DNA from: Clostridia bacterium
Lineage (GTDB): Bacteria; Bacillota_A; Clostridia; Oscillospirales; CAG-272
Reading direction: 5' to 3'
NCBI GenBank assembly: GCA_017395725.1
Contig: JAFQOB010000340.1
Location: 1-9,591, forward strand
DNA length: 9,591 bases
Numbering within the stretch: the stretch's first letter is position 1; each line of letters opens with the position of its first letter. A program made the position numbers and the translations under genes. The notes below the pieces were generated by a model. The model was not told where the DNA came from. It saw only the letters and a program-made list of their open reading frames with translations, and ran no database searches. Of this stretch, positions 1 through 7,096 are shown piece after piece.

Positions 1-9
1 AATATCTTA

Positions 10-37
10 TGATATAATAATTTAAATATAATAATTT
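10..37 (+). promoter_or_regulatory. Putative promoter: extended -10 plus a second TATAAT in a direct repeat
   Basis: Bases 10-18 read TGATATAAT, a perfect extended -10 element (TGn followed by the TATAAT consensus at 13-18). A second perfect TATAAT lies at 27-32. Both sit in a 12-bp direct repeat (ATATAATAATTT at 12-23 and 26-37, 14 bp apart). Any -35 box for the first -10 lies left of the window. For the second, the sequence around positions 3-10 does not resemble TTGACA. A start near position 25 would give a leader of about 34 nt before the TTG codon at 59. The region is extremely AT-rich, so one of the TATAAT matches may be chance. The extended -10 is the better candidate. Confidence 0.5.
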
Positions 38-43
38 GTTTGT

Positions 44-53
44 AAAGGAGGGG
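44..53 (+). promoter_or_regulatory. Strong ribosome binding site that fixes a TTG start
   Basis: AAAGGAGGGG lies five bases before the TTG at 59-61. It contains a full GGAGG core, seven bases from the start codon. There is no ATG or GTG at a suitable distance. The next in-frame ATG is codon 22 (122-124), which would remove the conserved N-terminal E-x-K strand of the VTC fold. The site therefore settles the start as TTG. Confidence 0.85.
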
Positions 54-58
54 AAATA

Positions 59-778
59 TTGCTTCGTAACGAGATAAAATATTTGTTGACATACGAGGAT
101 TATATTATTCTTTCACGTCGTATGGCGGCAATTTTAACATTGGATAAGCATACCGTTTCTCCCGATGGATATAGGATAACAAGTCTTTATTTGGACGATA
201 TGTACGATACGTCTTATTATGAAAAGCTTTCGGGGGATACAAACAGAAAGAAATACAGAATAAGGGCGTATAATTATAATCCCTCTGTTATTTCCCTTGA
301 ATGTAAAGAGAAAAAGCAAAGTAAGATAAACAAAACGAGTATAAGGATTGACCGCGATATATTTAAAAAAGTCCTTGTAAATGATTTTGACCCTTTCTTA
401 GAAAGGAATGACGAGCTTTCAAAAACTGTTCTTGCATTGAACAGAGAAAAGGAGCTGAAGCCGTCTGTTGTGGTTGATTACGTAAGAGAAGCGTATATTC
501 ACCCGCTTTCAAACACCAGAATAACTTTTGATAAAGAGCTTGCTTGCGGAATCAATACAAATGACTTTTTTGCCCCTGAATTTAAAAGCGGATATATTTT
601 TCCTCGTAATGAGGTTATTCTTGAAGTGAAATTTGATGAATATCTGCCGACAATGATTTGGCAGATGTTGTCTATAGGATACAAGCCGTTGGCGGCATCA
701 AAATATATGCTTTGCCGAGCTTACTTAAAAAATAATAATATTATTATAAATAATTCCCAAGTTGGAGGTAAAAAATGA
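59..778 (+). CDS. VTC domain protein (polyphosphate polymerase-like), 239 aa
   Basis: This protein belongs to the VTC/CYTH-like triphosphate tunnel family, whose yeast member Vtc4 makes polyphosphate from ATP. The single VTC domain fills the protein. Charged positions expected to line the tunnel are present: E5 and K7 (RNEIKYLL), R67 and R69 (YRIRAYN), K83 and neighbours (LECKEKK), R143 (VDYVREAY), R154 (RITFD), E189 and K191 (LEVKFDE), and K215 (ASKYMLCRAY). There is no signal peptide or membrane segment, so the protein should be cytoplasmic, perhaps docked on the membrane protein encoded next. The start is TTG, set by the strong site at 44-53. The last four bases overlap the next gene (ATGA). 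The tail is Asn/Ile-rich and encoded by an AT-only palindrome. Membership in the family is well supported. That it makes polyphosphate in this organism is inference; another triphosphate or nucleotide reaction is possible. Confidence 0.88.
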   Translation: MLRNEIKYLLTYEDYIILSRRMAAILTLDKHTVSPDGYRITSLYLDDMYDTSYYEKLSGDTNRKKYRIRAYNYNPSVISLECKEKKQSKINKTSIRIDRDIFKKVLVNDFDPFLERNDELSKTVLALNREKELKPSVVVDYVREAYIHPLSNTRITFDKELACGINTNDFFAPEFKSGYIFPRNEVILEVKFDEYLPTMIWQMLSIGYKPLAASKYMLCRAYLKNNNIIINNSQVGGKK

Positions 779-1440
779 AAACACTGATAAATGACTTTAA
801 ATCGGCTATTCAACAGTCGGGACTTTTGCTTGAGCTTGACACTAAAGATATAATGATGGGAATAGGTATTGCCTTGGCGTGCAGTATAATCATATATCTT
901 GTGTACAGACTTTTTTACAGAGGCACTTGCTACAGTGAGAATTTTAACCTCTTGCTTGTAATGACCTCACTTATTACTACCTTTATCATTATGACGATTT
1001 CTGCCAATATTGTGCTTTCGCTGGGTATGGTAGGTTCTTTGAGTATTATTCGTTTCCGTTCGGCAGTAAAAGACCCGCTTGACGTGGGATTTCTGTTCTG
1101 GTCGGTAGCTGTCGGTATTACCTGCGGTGCAGGTCTTTATAAGACGGCAATTTATTGTACACTATTTATAGCTGCTGTATACGTTGTAGGCGTACTTCTT
1201 CGATTTGGGGTTAAGAGATATCTTATAGTTGTAAAATATGATAACAGTGCAAAAGAGGCAGTTGATAAAGTGCTTCCAAGTCCTTTCTATAAATTGAAAA
1301 ACAGTATTCGTACAAAAGACGAGGGCGAAATAACCATTCAGGTTAGCGGAAGAGAGTTTTCAAGAAAGCTTCAGGACAAATTTCTTTCTATTGAGGGTGT
1401 AAAAAACGCTATGCTTGTTGAATTTACAAGCGATATGTAA
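775..1440 (+). CDS. DUF4956 family integral membrane protein, 221 aa
   Basis: This is a DUF4956 protein of unknown biochemical function. Hydrophobic segments are visible at about residues 26-46, 57-87 (long, possibly bent or two helices), 105-121 and 123-142. The family hallmark lies between and within them at residues 84-118: GMVGSLSIIRFRSAVKDP followed by a Gly-rich stretch. A soluble C-terminal domain of about 75 residues (148-221) looks like a small alpha/beta ferredoxin or ACT-like fold (VKYDNSAKEAVDKVL, then a strand-helix-strand pattern). The start overlaps the VTC gene stop by 4 nt, and GGAGG at 764-768 gives a good ribosome site, so translation is probably coupled. DUF4956 genes often sit beside VTC-domain and CotH genes in bacteria, as here. 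A role as membrane partner or transporter for the VTC product is plausible but unproven. Confidence 0.87.
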   Translation: MKTLINDFKSAIQQSGLLLELDTKDIMMGIGIALACSIIIYLVYRLFYRGTCYSENFNLLLVMTSLITTFIIMTISANIVLSLGMVGSLSIIRFRSAVKDPLDVGFLFWSVAVGITCGAGLYKTAIYCTLFIAAVYVVGVLLRFGVKRYLIVVKYDNSAKEAVDKVLPSPFYKLKNSIRTKDEGEITIQVSGREFSRKLQDKFLSIEGVKNAMLVEFTSDM

Positions 1441-1454
1441 AAAAGAGAAACAGA

Positions 1455-3800
1455 ATGAATAAATATTTAAAAAGTGTAATTGCTTTTTTGATATTACTGA
1501 TTGCTATAACGGCATTTGTGTTTGCTTTAGGTGATGACCTTGATTCTTCGTTAGATACAGATATTCAGCAAACAGACGAAAATAAAGGTGATATTTATTT
1601 TGAAACCGAACCGGGATTTTATAGTAAGGTTATTAACGTAGTAATAGCGAAGAATAAAGAGTGTGATATTTACTATACAACAGATGGGAACGTTCCGGGC
1701 GAATCAGTGGAAATATCAAAATGCAAAAAGTATGAAGGCAAGGGCATTTCTTTGCGCGGTGCGAAGAATGATATGACTGTTTACGGTATAACTGCAAGAC
1801 CGTTATTTCCCAACGGCAGTTGGGGAGAGCCTATTATCAGCACGTACGTTGTAGGCGGAACCGTGAACGAGAGATTTACAAATCTTACGGTGTTTATTAC
1901 CTGCGACCCCGAAAAGCTTTTTGGATATGAAAACGGTATTCTTGTTGCGGGGAAGCTGCGTGATGACTGGATAAAAGAGCATCCGGGAGAAAAACCTATA
2001 GCTATTTCTCCTGCGGGCTATATGCTTCGCGGTTGGGATGCAGAACGCGTAGTAAACGTTGAGTTCTTTACTACCGAGGGTAAACAGGTTATTAATCAGA
2101 CTGTGGGTGCCCGTCCTGCAGGGGCGTATTCAAGAGCATCTAAACTTAAATCTATCAAGCTTTTTGCAAGGTCGGACTATGAACCTATAAACAATAAGTT
2201 TTCATATCAACTGTTCGGTGATCAGTATGCATGGGACGGTTCGGGCAGAATTATCACGGATTATAAACGTATTTTGCTTCGTTCCGGCGGCAGTGACGTA
2301 AAGGCTTCACAGATACGAGATGAGGTTCATCAAACTTTGGCATATCAAGCGGGAATGATTGGTGCTCAGCTCGTTGAGCCGGTAGCCGTGTTTATTAATG
2401 GTGAGTACTACGGCAGTATGTGGGCGCACGAGGTTATAAGCGACAAGTGGTTTGAGGATAACTTTGGTGCATATTCCGGTATAATGGCTGTTGCCTCGGG
2501 ACCTGAGAACAGTAAGCCCGACAAACGTTATGAAATTGATTCGATAGAAGAGGACCAATTTTTCTACGACGATTGGAATGATATGGTCGAGACCTTTAAG
2601 GCAGCCGATATGACTGATGATGAGGTATATGCAAATTTCTGCTCTCGGGTAAGTGTAGAAGATTATTTGTTCTATTATGCGTTTAATGTGTATATAAACA
2701 ACAATGACTGGCCAAACAATAATCATAAGAGTTATAGATACTTTGCTGCAGAGGGCGAGGAATACCAAGAGGGAACTATATTTGACGGAAAGTGGCGTTT
2801 CCTTCCTCACGATATGGACTGGCTTTGGGGCGCCGAAAAGGATATCCTGAACAATAATCTTATTACAAAGGGGACGAGAAGCGGAATTTTCCGTAGTCTT
2901 ATGAAGCGTGATGAGTGTGTGGATATGTTTATCGGCTACCTGATGGAGCTTATGAACGGCGCTTGTTCTGCCGAGAATTATCTTGCAACCACAAATAGTA
3001 TGCATGAGGAAAGGTTGGCAGAATTAGAACATTATACAAGTGACAGTAAATATGTAGTTTCCGATTTGAAAACTATGCTTAATGCTGTCGAGGAAATCAG
3101 AACTTACGCTAAATCAAGGCCGAAAACGGTAATAGCGGACTTGAGAAGAGCCTTTAAACTTAGCGGGAAAACGTATACGGTTAATATTAAGAATCCCGAA
3201 AACTGTTATATAACAACAGGCAATTGGGTGATTGATAAAGAATTTAGCGGTACTTACGTAATCGAACACGGTGCGACGTATATATGCAATCCAATGGTTG
3301 GATATGAGTTTTCTCATTGGACTGTTAACGGTAATATAGTTTCTACTCCTGAACTTTATATAAGCGAGTATTATATTAACCAAAAGACAGTTGAGGTTGA
3401 AGCTCACGTTGTTCCTAAGAAGAATATGCATCTTACGGTGCTTGAGTATTCTTCCGAGGGTTCAAATGACTATATTGTTCTTTACAATCCATCTGTTACC
3501 GATGCTGTATCTACATACGGCTATTCTTTGAGTGACACCGAGAAAAAGCTGGGTAAATATACTCTTCCTGCAAGAATAATTGAGCCCCAGGGTAAAATCA
3601 CGATTTACTGTGACAACTATTCGGGCAGTGAAAAGTATCATCAAATGGCAGTTCCTTTTAATCTGAAAGAGGGAGAAACGCTCTATTTATCAGATATTGG
3701 AAATATAGTAGAAGAAATAACGCTAATGCCTTTGAATGACGGATATTCTGCCGTAAGAAGTATCAAAAACAACAAATTTTATGAAACAAGAATAGACTGA
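1455..3800 (+). CDS. CotH-family protein kinase, multi-domain, membrane-anchored or secreted, 781 aa
   Basis: This is a CotH-type atypical protein kinase; Bacillus CotH phosphorylates spore coat proteins. A hydrophobic N-terminal segment (residues 7-25, no lipobox Cys) acts as signal peptide or anchor, putting the rest outside the cytoplasm. Domains in order: a chitobiase-C-terminal-like beta domain (about 45-134, with IYYTTDGNVP at 72-81); the CotH kinase (about 140-500); an InlB/bacterial-repeat-like module (about 573-650, GYEFSHWTVNG at 616-626); and a lamin-tail-like beta domain (about 656-757, with YIVLYNPS and YGYSLSD). In the kinase, INNNDWPNNNHKSYRYF supplies the candidate catalytic D418 and metal-binding Asn, and PHDMDW supplies D453/D455 in the position of the DFG Asp. 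It is much longer than Bacillus CotH (about 360 aa) because of the added surface-type domains. It starts 14 nt after DUF4956, with only a weak ribosome site (AAGAGAAA). Substrate unknown; activity inferred from motifs. Confidence 0.88.
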   Translation: MNKYLKSVIAFLILLIAITAFVFALGDDLDSSLDTDIQQTDENKGDIYFETEPGFYSKVINVVIAKNKECDIYYTTDGNVPGESVEISKCKKYEGKGISLRGAKNDMTVYGITARPLFPNGSWGEPIISTYVVGGTVNERFTNLTVFITCDPEKLFGYENGILVAGKLRDDWIKEHPGEKPIAISPAGYMLRGWDAERVVNVEFFTTEGKQVINQTVGARPAGAYSRASKLKSIKLFARSDYEPINNKFSYQLFGDQYAWDGSGRIITDYKRILLRSGGSDVKASQIRDEVHQTLAYQAGMIGAQLVEPVAVFINGEYYGSMWAHEVISDKWFEDNFGAYSGIMAVASGPENSKPDKRYEIDSIEEDQFFYDDWNDMVETFKAADMTDDEVYANFCSRVSVEDYLFYYAFNVYINNNDWPNNNHKSYRYFAAEGEEYQEGTIFDGKWRFLPHDMDWLWGAEKDILNNNLITKGTRSGIFRSLMKRDECVDMFIGYLMELMNGACSAENYLATTNSMHEERLAELEHYTSDSKYVVSDLKTMLNAVEEIRTYAKSRPKTVIADLRRAFKLSGKTYTVNIKNPENCYITTGNWVIDKEFSGTYVIEHGATYICNPMVGYEFSHWTVNGNIVSTPELYISEYYINQKTVEVEAHVVPKKNMHLTVLEYSSEGSNDYIVLYNPSVTDAVSTYGYSLSDTEKKLGKYTLPARIIEPQGKITIYCDNYSGSEKYHQMAVPFNLKEGETLYLSDIGNIVEEITLMPLNDGYSAVRSIKNNKFYETRID

Positions 3801-3801
3801 T

Positions 3802-4011
3802 ATGAGATTAAGAATAAGAGATTTGCGTGAGGACAATGATTACACGCAAAAATACGTGGCAAAATATTTAGTATGTGACCAGTCTTTGTATTCAAAATAC
3901 GAAAGAGGAGAACGGCCTGTTCCCCTTGAAATTATGGTAAAGCTTGCGAAGCTGTACGATACAAGTATAGACTATCTTGCAGGACTTACGGACAACCCTA
4001 AAAAGCAATAA
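3802..4011 (+). CDS. Small XRE/Cro-type helix-turn-helix regulator, 69 aa
   Basis: This is a stand-alone XRE-family DNA-binding domain. It shows the usual order: IRDLREDNDYTQKYVAKYL (helices 1-2, with the Thr-Gln at the start of helix 2), DQSLYSKYERGERP (recognition helix at about residues 26-35 and the conserved Y-E-x-G turn), then LEIMVKLAKLYDTSIDYLAGL (helices 4-5). No ligand-binding or dimerisation domain follows, as is common for the smallest members. The ATG is one base after the CotH stop codon, and no clear Shine-Dalgarno sequence precedes it, so its translation probably depends on ribosomes finishing CotH. It ends at the base where the terminator stem begins. As last gene of the operon it may autoregulate the VTC-DUF4956-CotH set, with the repeat at 12-37 as a candidate operator. 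That link is inference. The family assignment is firm. Confidence 0.9.
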   Translation: MRLRIRDLREDNDYTQKYVAKYLVCDQSLYSKYERGERPVPLEIMVKLAKLYDTSIDYLAGLTDNPKKQ

Positions 4012-4043
4012 AAAAAGGACTTGAAAAAGTCCTTTTTTATTTT
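4011..4043. terminator. Bidirectional intrinsic terminator between convergent operons
   Basis: A perfect 12-bp stem pairs 4011-4022 (AAAAAAGGACTT) with 4027-4038 (AAGTCCTTTTTT) around a GAAA tetraloop at 4023-4026. On the + strand the T-run continues as TTTTTTATTTT (4033-4043). On the - strand the complementary A-run supplies an equal T-run followed by ATTG. The + strand XRE gene ends at 4011 and the - strand DUF4340 gene ends at 4042, so one short hairpin sits exactly between two converging operons and can stop both. The core has only four G-C or mixed pairs (GGAC/GTCC), which is typical of low-GC Firmicutes. Confidence 0.88.
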
Positions 4044-5577
4044 AATCTTTATCTTGATAGTTTACTGTTTCGCCGGAGATAAGTTTCTTAGCGTCGCTTA
4101 CCATTTTGTCAATGGCGTCTTTCAATACGTAGAATTCGCCTTTGCCGTTAAGTGTAAACAAGCAACGTCTTGTTGCATAAGGGTAAAATGCAAACTCTGT
4201 TTTTTTACCGTCACGTGTAACTATTTTTAGTGTAGCCAGACACTCAAGTCCCTCGGTATCCTTTACGTCAGCGTATGTTACAAGGTTTGTTGTAAGCAAG
4301 CCCATATAGAACTGTCTGAAGTTCTGAGGGTCTTTTACGTAGGTGTCGGAATTTTTGATTTTAACTTTTATATCTGTTTTTGTAGTCGTTGCACCTGTTA
4401 CCGGATTGGTAACTGTTTCACCTTCAGAGGTGTATACAATAAACGTTTCGTTAAAATCTTTTGCTGTAACGGTTATGCTGTCAATATCAGTGATATTATA
4501 TTGGAAAAGAGGCTTTTCAATATAGTCTATTAATTCCCATTCAAGAAAATTAAACAGCTCTGCGGGGATATCGCATATTGTATTGAAAAGCAGTGAGTAA
4601 GCGTAGTATACGCCGTCTTCCGTTTTTTCGCTTATGAGTATATCATTTTTTATTCCGTTATGTGTAAATGCAAGTTCATAAGCAGGTTTTTTTAGGTTGT
4701 ATTTTTCTAATAATTCGTCTGAAAAGATTTCTCCGTCTTTGCAAAGCTCTAATACAGAGTTACCGTACAGCTCCATAAAGCCTTGAAGCATAACGTCATA
4801 GTTTGTGGATACTGTGTACTCTGCTGGGTATTCCATCTTATAACCTACGAAATCCTCATATTTTGCGCCTTCATCGGTTTGAGCTTCCTTTGTTTCTGTT
4901 GTAACCTGGATAAAAGGTTTATCGCCCTTTGCAAGAATCAAATCTTTTACGAGGAAGTAATCCGACTGTGTGGTGGGAAGGAAGAGCATAGGAGTAATCA
5001 AATTTTCAATTCTGCCGAGAAGAGTCTGTGATATTGAGGCTTCTGTTATATACACCGCATCGCGTTTTTCGTACTTTGTGTAATATCCGGCTCCTGTAGG
5101 TACCATATTACCGATATATACTTTATACGTTTCACCTTTGCGTGTAGTAAGAATATAATATGCAGGGTTATCGCTTTCAGCAAGTCCATACTGGCTGAGG
5201 TCATCTGTTTTGTCAACCACTCTTTTCATTGTTACGGGATATCCCGCGTTTGAAACAAGGGTAGCAATCATTTCTTTGCTGTAGGGTGCATTTTCGTACC
5301 CTTCAATAAAGAAATCTTTTTTTGCTTCGTCGTAGTAGAATTTATAGTTGTTGTTTTTGTTAAAAACTTCAATAGATTGAATATTTGCACGTTCTACGTG
5401 GTCAAACATTAATATTGTCTTAGAAGTTGCCCAAACCTCGCCCTCAAGGAGCTCAATTTTATTTTCTTCTTCGCCGTTTTCTTCTATCATAGGAGCTATG
5501 ACGAAAATATAGGCACAAAGCAAAGCGACAAAAGCGACTGCAATAAGAGATATAAGAATTATTCGTTTCTTTATCAT
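4042..5577 (-). CDS. DUF4340 domain protein of a GldG-type ABC cassette, 511 aa
   Basis: This is a membrane-anchored protein with one N-terminal hydrophobic helix (about residues 5-29, after a positive MIKKR start) and a large extracytoplasmic part. The DUF4340 pattern is clear: IQSIEVFNKNNNYKFYYD, then DLSQYGLAESDNPAYYILTT, KGETYKVYIGN and YYTKYEKRDAVYIT. A similar block recurs at about 290-338 (EKYNLKKPAYELAF, NDILISEKTEDGVYYAY), and a weaker third at about 441-486 (EGLECLATLKIVTRDGKKTEF, GKGEFYVL), which suggests duplicated beta modules. The gene starts with ATG overlapping the GldG-like stop by 4 nt. AAGGAGA at 5586-5592 is its ribosome site, so the two are translationally coupled. DUF4340 genes commonly follow GldG-like genes, and the product is probably an accessory or sensor subunit of that transporter. 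No enzymatic motif is visible and the true function is unknown. Confidence 0.85.
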   Translation of the reverse strand: MIKKRIILISLIAVAFVALLCAYIFVIAPMIEENGEEENKIELLEGEVWATSKTILMFDHVERANIQSIEVFNKNNNYKFYYDEAKKDFFIEGYENAPYSKEMIATLVSNAGYPVTMKRVVDKTDDLSQYGLAESDNPAYYILTTRKGETYKVYIGNMVPTGAGYYTKYEKRDAVYITEASISQTLLGRIENLITPMLFLPTTQSDYFLVKDLILAKGDKPFIQVTTETKEAQTDEGAKYEDFVGYKMEYPAEYTVSTNYDVMLQGFMELYGNSVLELCKDGEIFSDELLEKYNLKKPAYELAFTHNGIKNDILISEKTEDGVYYAYSLLFNTICDIPAELFNFLEWELIDYIEKPLFQYNITDIDSITVTAKDFNETFIVYTSEGETVTNPVTGATTTKTDIKVKIKNSDTYVKDPQNFRQFYMGLLTTNLVTYADVKDTEGLECLATLKIVTRDGKKTEFAFYPYATRRCLFTLNGKGEFYVLKDAIDKMVSDAKKLISGETVNYQDKD

Positions 5578-7070
5578 AAGTGTTTTCTCCTTATTTGGAT
5601 AACAACACCGATAGCAAACACGATTACGGGCATAATTACCGTAACTGCAAGTGTCCAGTTGTTTGCCGCTTCGGTTGTAATTTCAAGCGACTCGTCCTCG
5701 AGATATTTATGTGCAATATTGGTGGGTACTGTTTCTTTACCCATAAAACGCATTGCAGAATAAAGAATTTCGCTGTTTGCGTATGCTGAGCTGTGAAGGT
5801 ATGAATCAAGAGCAAAATCTGTAGAACCTGTTACCATAACGTAGGAGTAATAGATTTCGTTATCTATAATCTGTTCTTCGCGGGTAATTGTCATAAGGTT
5901 AAAGGGAGACTTGCTTTCGAGTTCTTTTTCTTCACCGAACGAATATGCTTTTGCAGTATTGTAAGTTGTAAGAACGGCAGATGCGTGTCTTGTTGAAACT
6001 GAGTTTGTTATGTCGTTTCCGTCAACGCCCCAAAGAATTGAAATAGGTCTTGCGTAGTTAACAATAGTTTTCGGAATGGAATCGTGGTTTCTGAGAGAAG
6101 TATGAAGTCCCGAACCCATTGTGTCTGTGGGATAGTACGCATTAAGCTTCAAACCGTCTGCGGAAAGAGCGTTTACGCTATCCTTAATAACTGCGTCCTC
6201 TACCTTTATGCCCCATTCTTCAAGTAAAGACTCAAGCTCGGGAAGATCGGGAGTCTCGGGGTCGATAAACACCATAAGGTTACCGAGGTTGTCGAGGAAT
6301 TTTGCGATTTTATCAATTTCGTTTACGGCATCGTTAAAGCCGAGGAAGTCTTTTATAGGGTCATTGATTATAAGAACTTGTGCTTCTTCGTCAAATTCTT
6401 CTTTTGAGAGGTCGATAGTTCTTACGTCATAACCTGCAGTTTCGAAAAGCTTCCAAAGGTCAGGTCTTGTACTGTCGTTTGTACCGGTTGTCTCTCCGTG
6501 ACCTGTTGAGAAATATGCTATAGGGCTGTCAGAGGTAAGCTGAAGAATTGCTGAAGTAAGCTTAAGCTCTCCGTCAAATGCCAATACTTCAGATGTTTCG
6601 CTGTCGGTTGCAAAGAACGAATCGCGGGTAAATGTTCTGAAATCGTTTTCGCTTGTTACAACTACACTTGTGGTCTGTATTCTTGTGTTTGAGCTGTTTG
6701 CATATTTTTCAATGGCTGCGGGATTGGTGATAATGTCAAGATATTCAACCTTTATATTATCGAAGTGCTTTTCATATTCTTTTGCGCATTGATAAATAAG
6801 GTTTTGCACCTCATTTTCAACAAGGGTATCAAGAGGCTGACAGAAATTAATGGTAATCTCTTCGTCAACGTCTTTGAGAAGCTCGTGGGTTGCATCGGAA
6901 AGGGTGAAGAGCTGTTCGCTTGTCATATCCACAGACCAAAGGAATTTGTCTGCAAGGGCAGAGAATATTACGTTAAATATTACTACCATAGCAATGCATA
7001 CGCAGGTAAACGCAATAGCGGCTGAGCCGTATTTAAATTTTTTCTTTTTGAAAAATGATTTAATGTCCAT
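5574..7070 (-). CDS. GldG-family ABC transporter auxiliary protein, 498 aa
   Basis: This is a member of the GldG / ABC-transporter auxiliary family. Family members have one helix at each end and a large extracytoplasmic domain between. Here a Lys-rich cytoplasmic start (KSFFKKKKFK) precedes a helix at about 15-37, and the second helix is at about 472-492, followed by RRKH. The family's opening strand and helix are visible: SVDMTSEQLFTLSDATHELL and ITINFCQPLDTL (about residues 46-83). The middle has a Rossmann-like, glutamine amidotransferase-like region with SPIAYFSTGHGE (182-193), VLIINDP (232-238) and NLMVFIDPETPDL (264-276). I see no catalytic Cys triad, so a binding role is likelier than an enzymatic one. 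GGAGG at 7080-7084 serves the ATG. In gliding Bacteroidota, GldG works with GldF and GldA. In a Firmicute the partner is the adjacent permease and ATPase; substrate unknown. Confidence 0.85.
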   Translation of the reverse strand: MDIKSFFKKKKFKYGSAAIAFTCVCIAMVVIFNVIFSALADKFLWSVDMTSEQLFTLSDATHELLKDVDEEITINFCQPLDTLVENEVQNLIYQCAKEYEKHFDNIKVEYLDIITNPAAIEKYANSSNTRIQTTSVVVTSENDFRTFTRDSFFATDSETSEVLAFDGELKLTSAILQLTSDSPIAYFSTGHGETTGTNDSTRPDLWKLFETAGYDVRTIDLSKEEFDEEAQVLIINDPIKDFLGFNDAVNEIDKIAKFLDNLGNLMVFIDPETPDLPELESLLEEWGIKVEDAVIKDSVNALSADGLKLNAYYPTDTMGSGLHTSLRNHDSIPKTIVNYARPISILWGVDGNDITNSVSTRHASAVLTTYNTAKAYSFGEEKELESKSPFNLMTITREEQIIDNEIYYSYVMVTGSTDFALDSYLHSSAYANSEILYSAMRFMGKETVPTNIAHKYLEDESLEITTEAANNWTLAVTVIMPVIVFAIGVVIQIRRKHL

Positions 7071-7096
7071 ATTTTTAGTCCTCCATTCAATTCACA

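Noticed and set aside
732..747. 16-bp perfect palindrome of A and T only near the end of the VTC gene
   Set aside because: It has no G-C pairs, so it would not make a stable terminator or attenuator. It simply encodes the Asn/Ile tail with AAT and ATT/ATA codons, and the next gene overlaps only 30 bases later.
2307..3005. 232-codon open frame on the - strand opposite the CotH kinase gene
   Set aside because: It lies wholly inside the CotH kinase domain, whose frame is supported by conserved motifs. The antisense translation shows no recognisable domain and an odd Ile/His/Cys-rich composition, and no ribosome site was noted.
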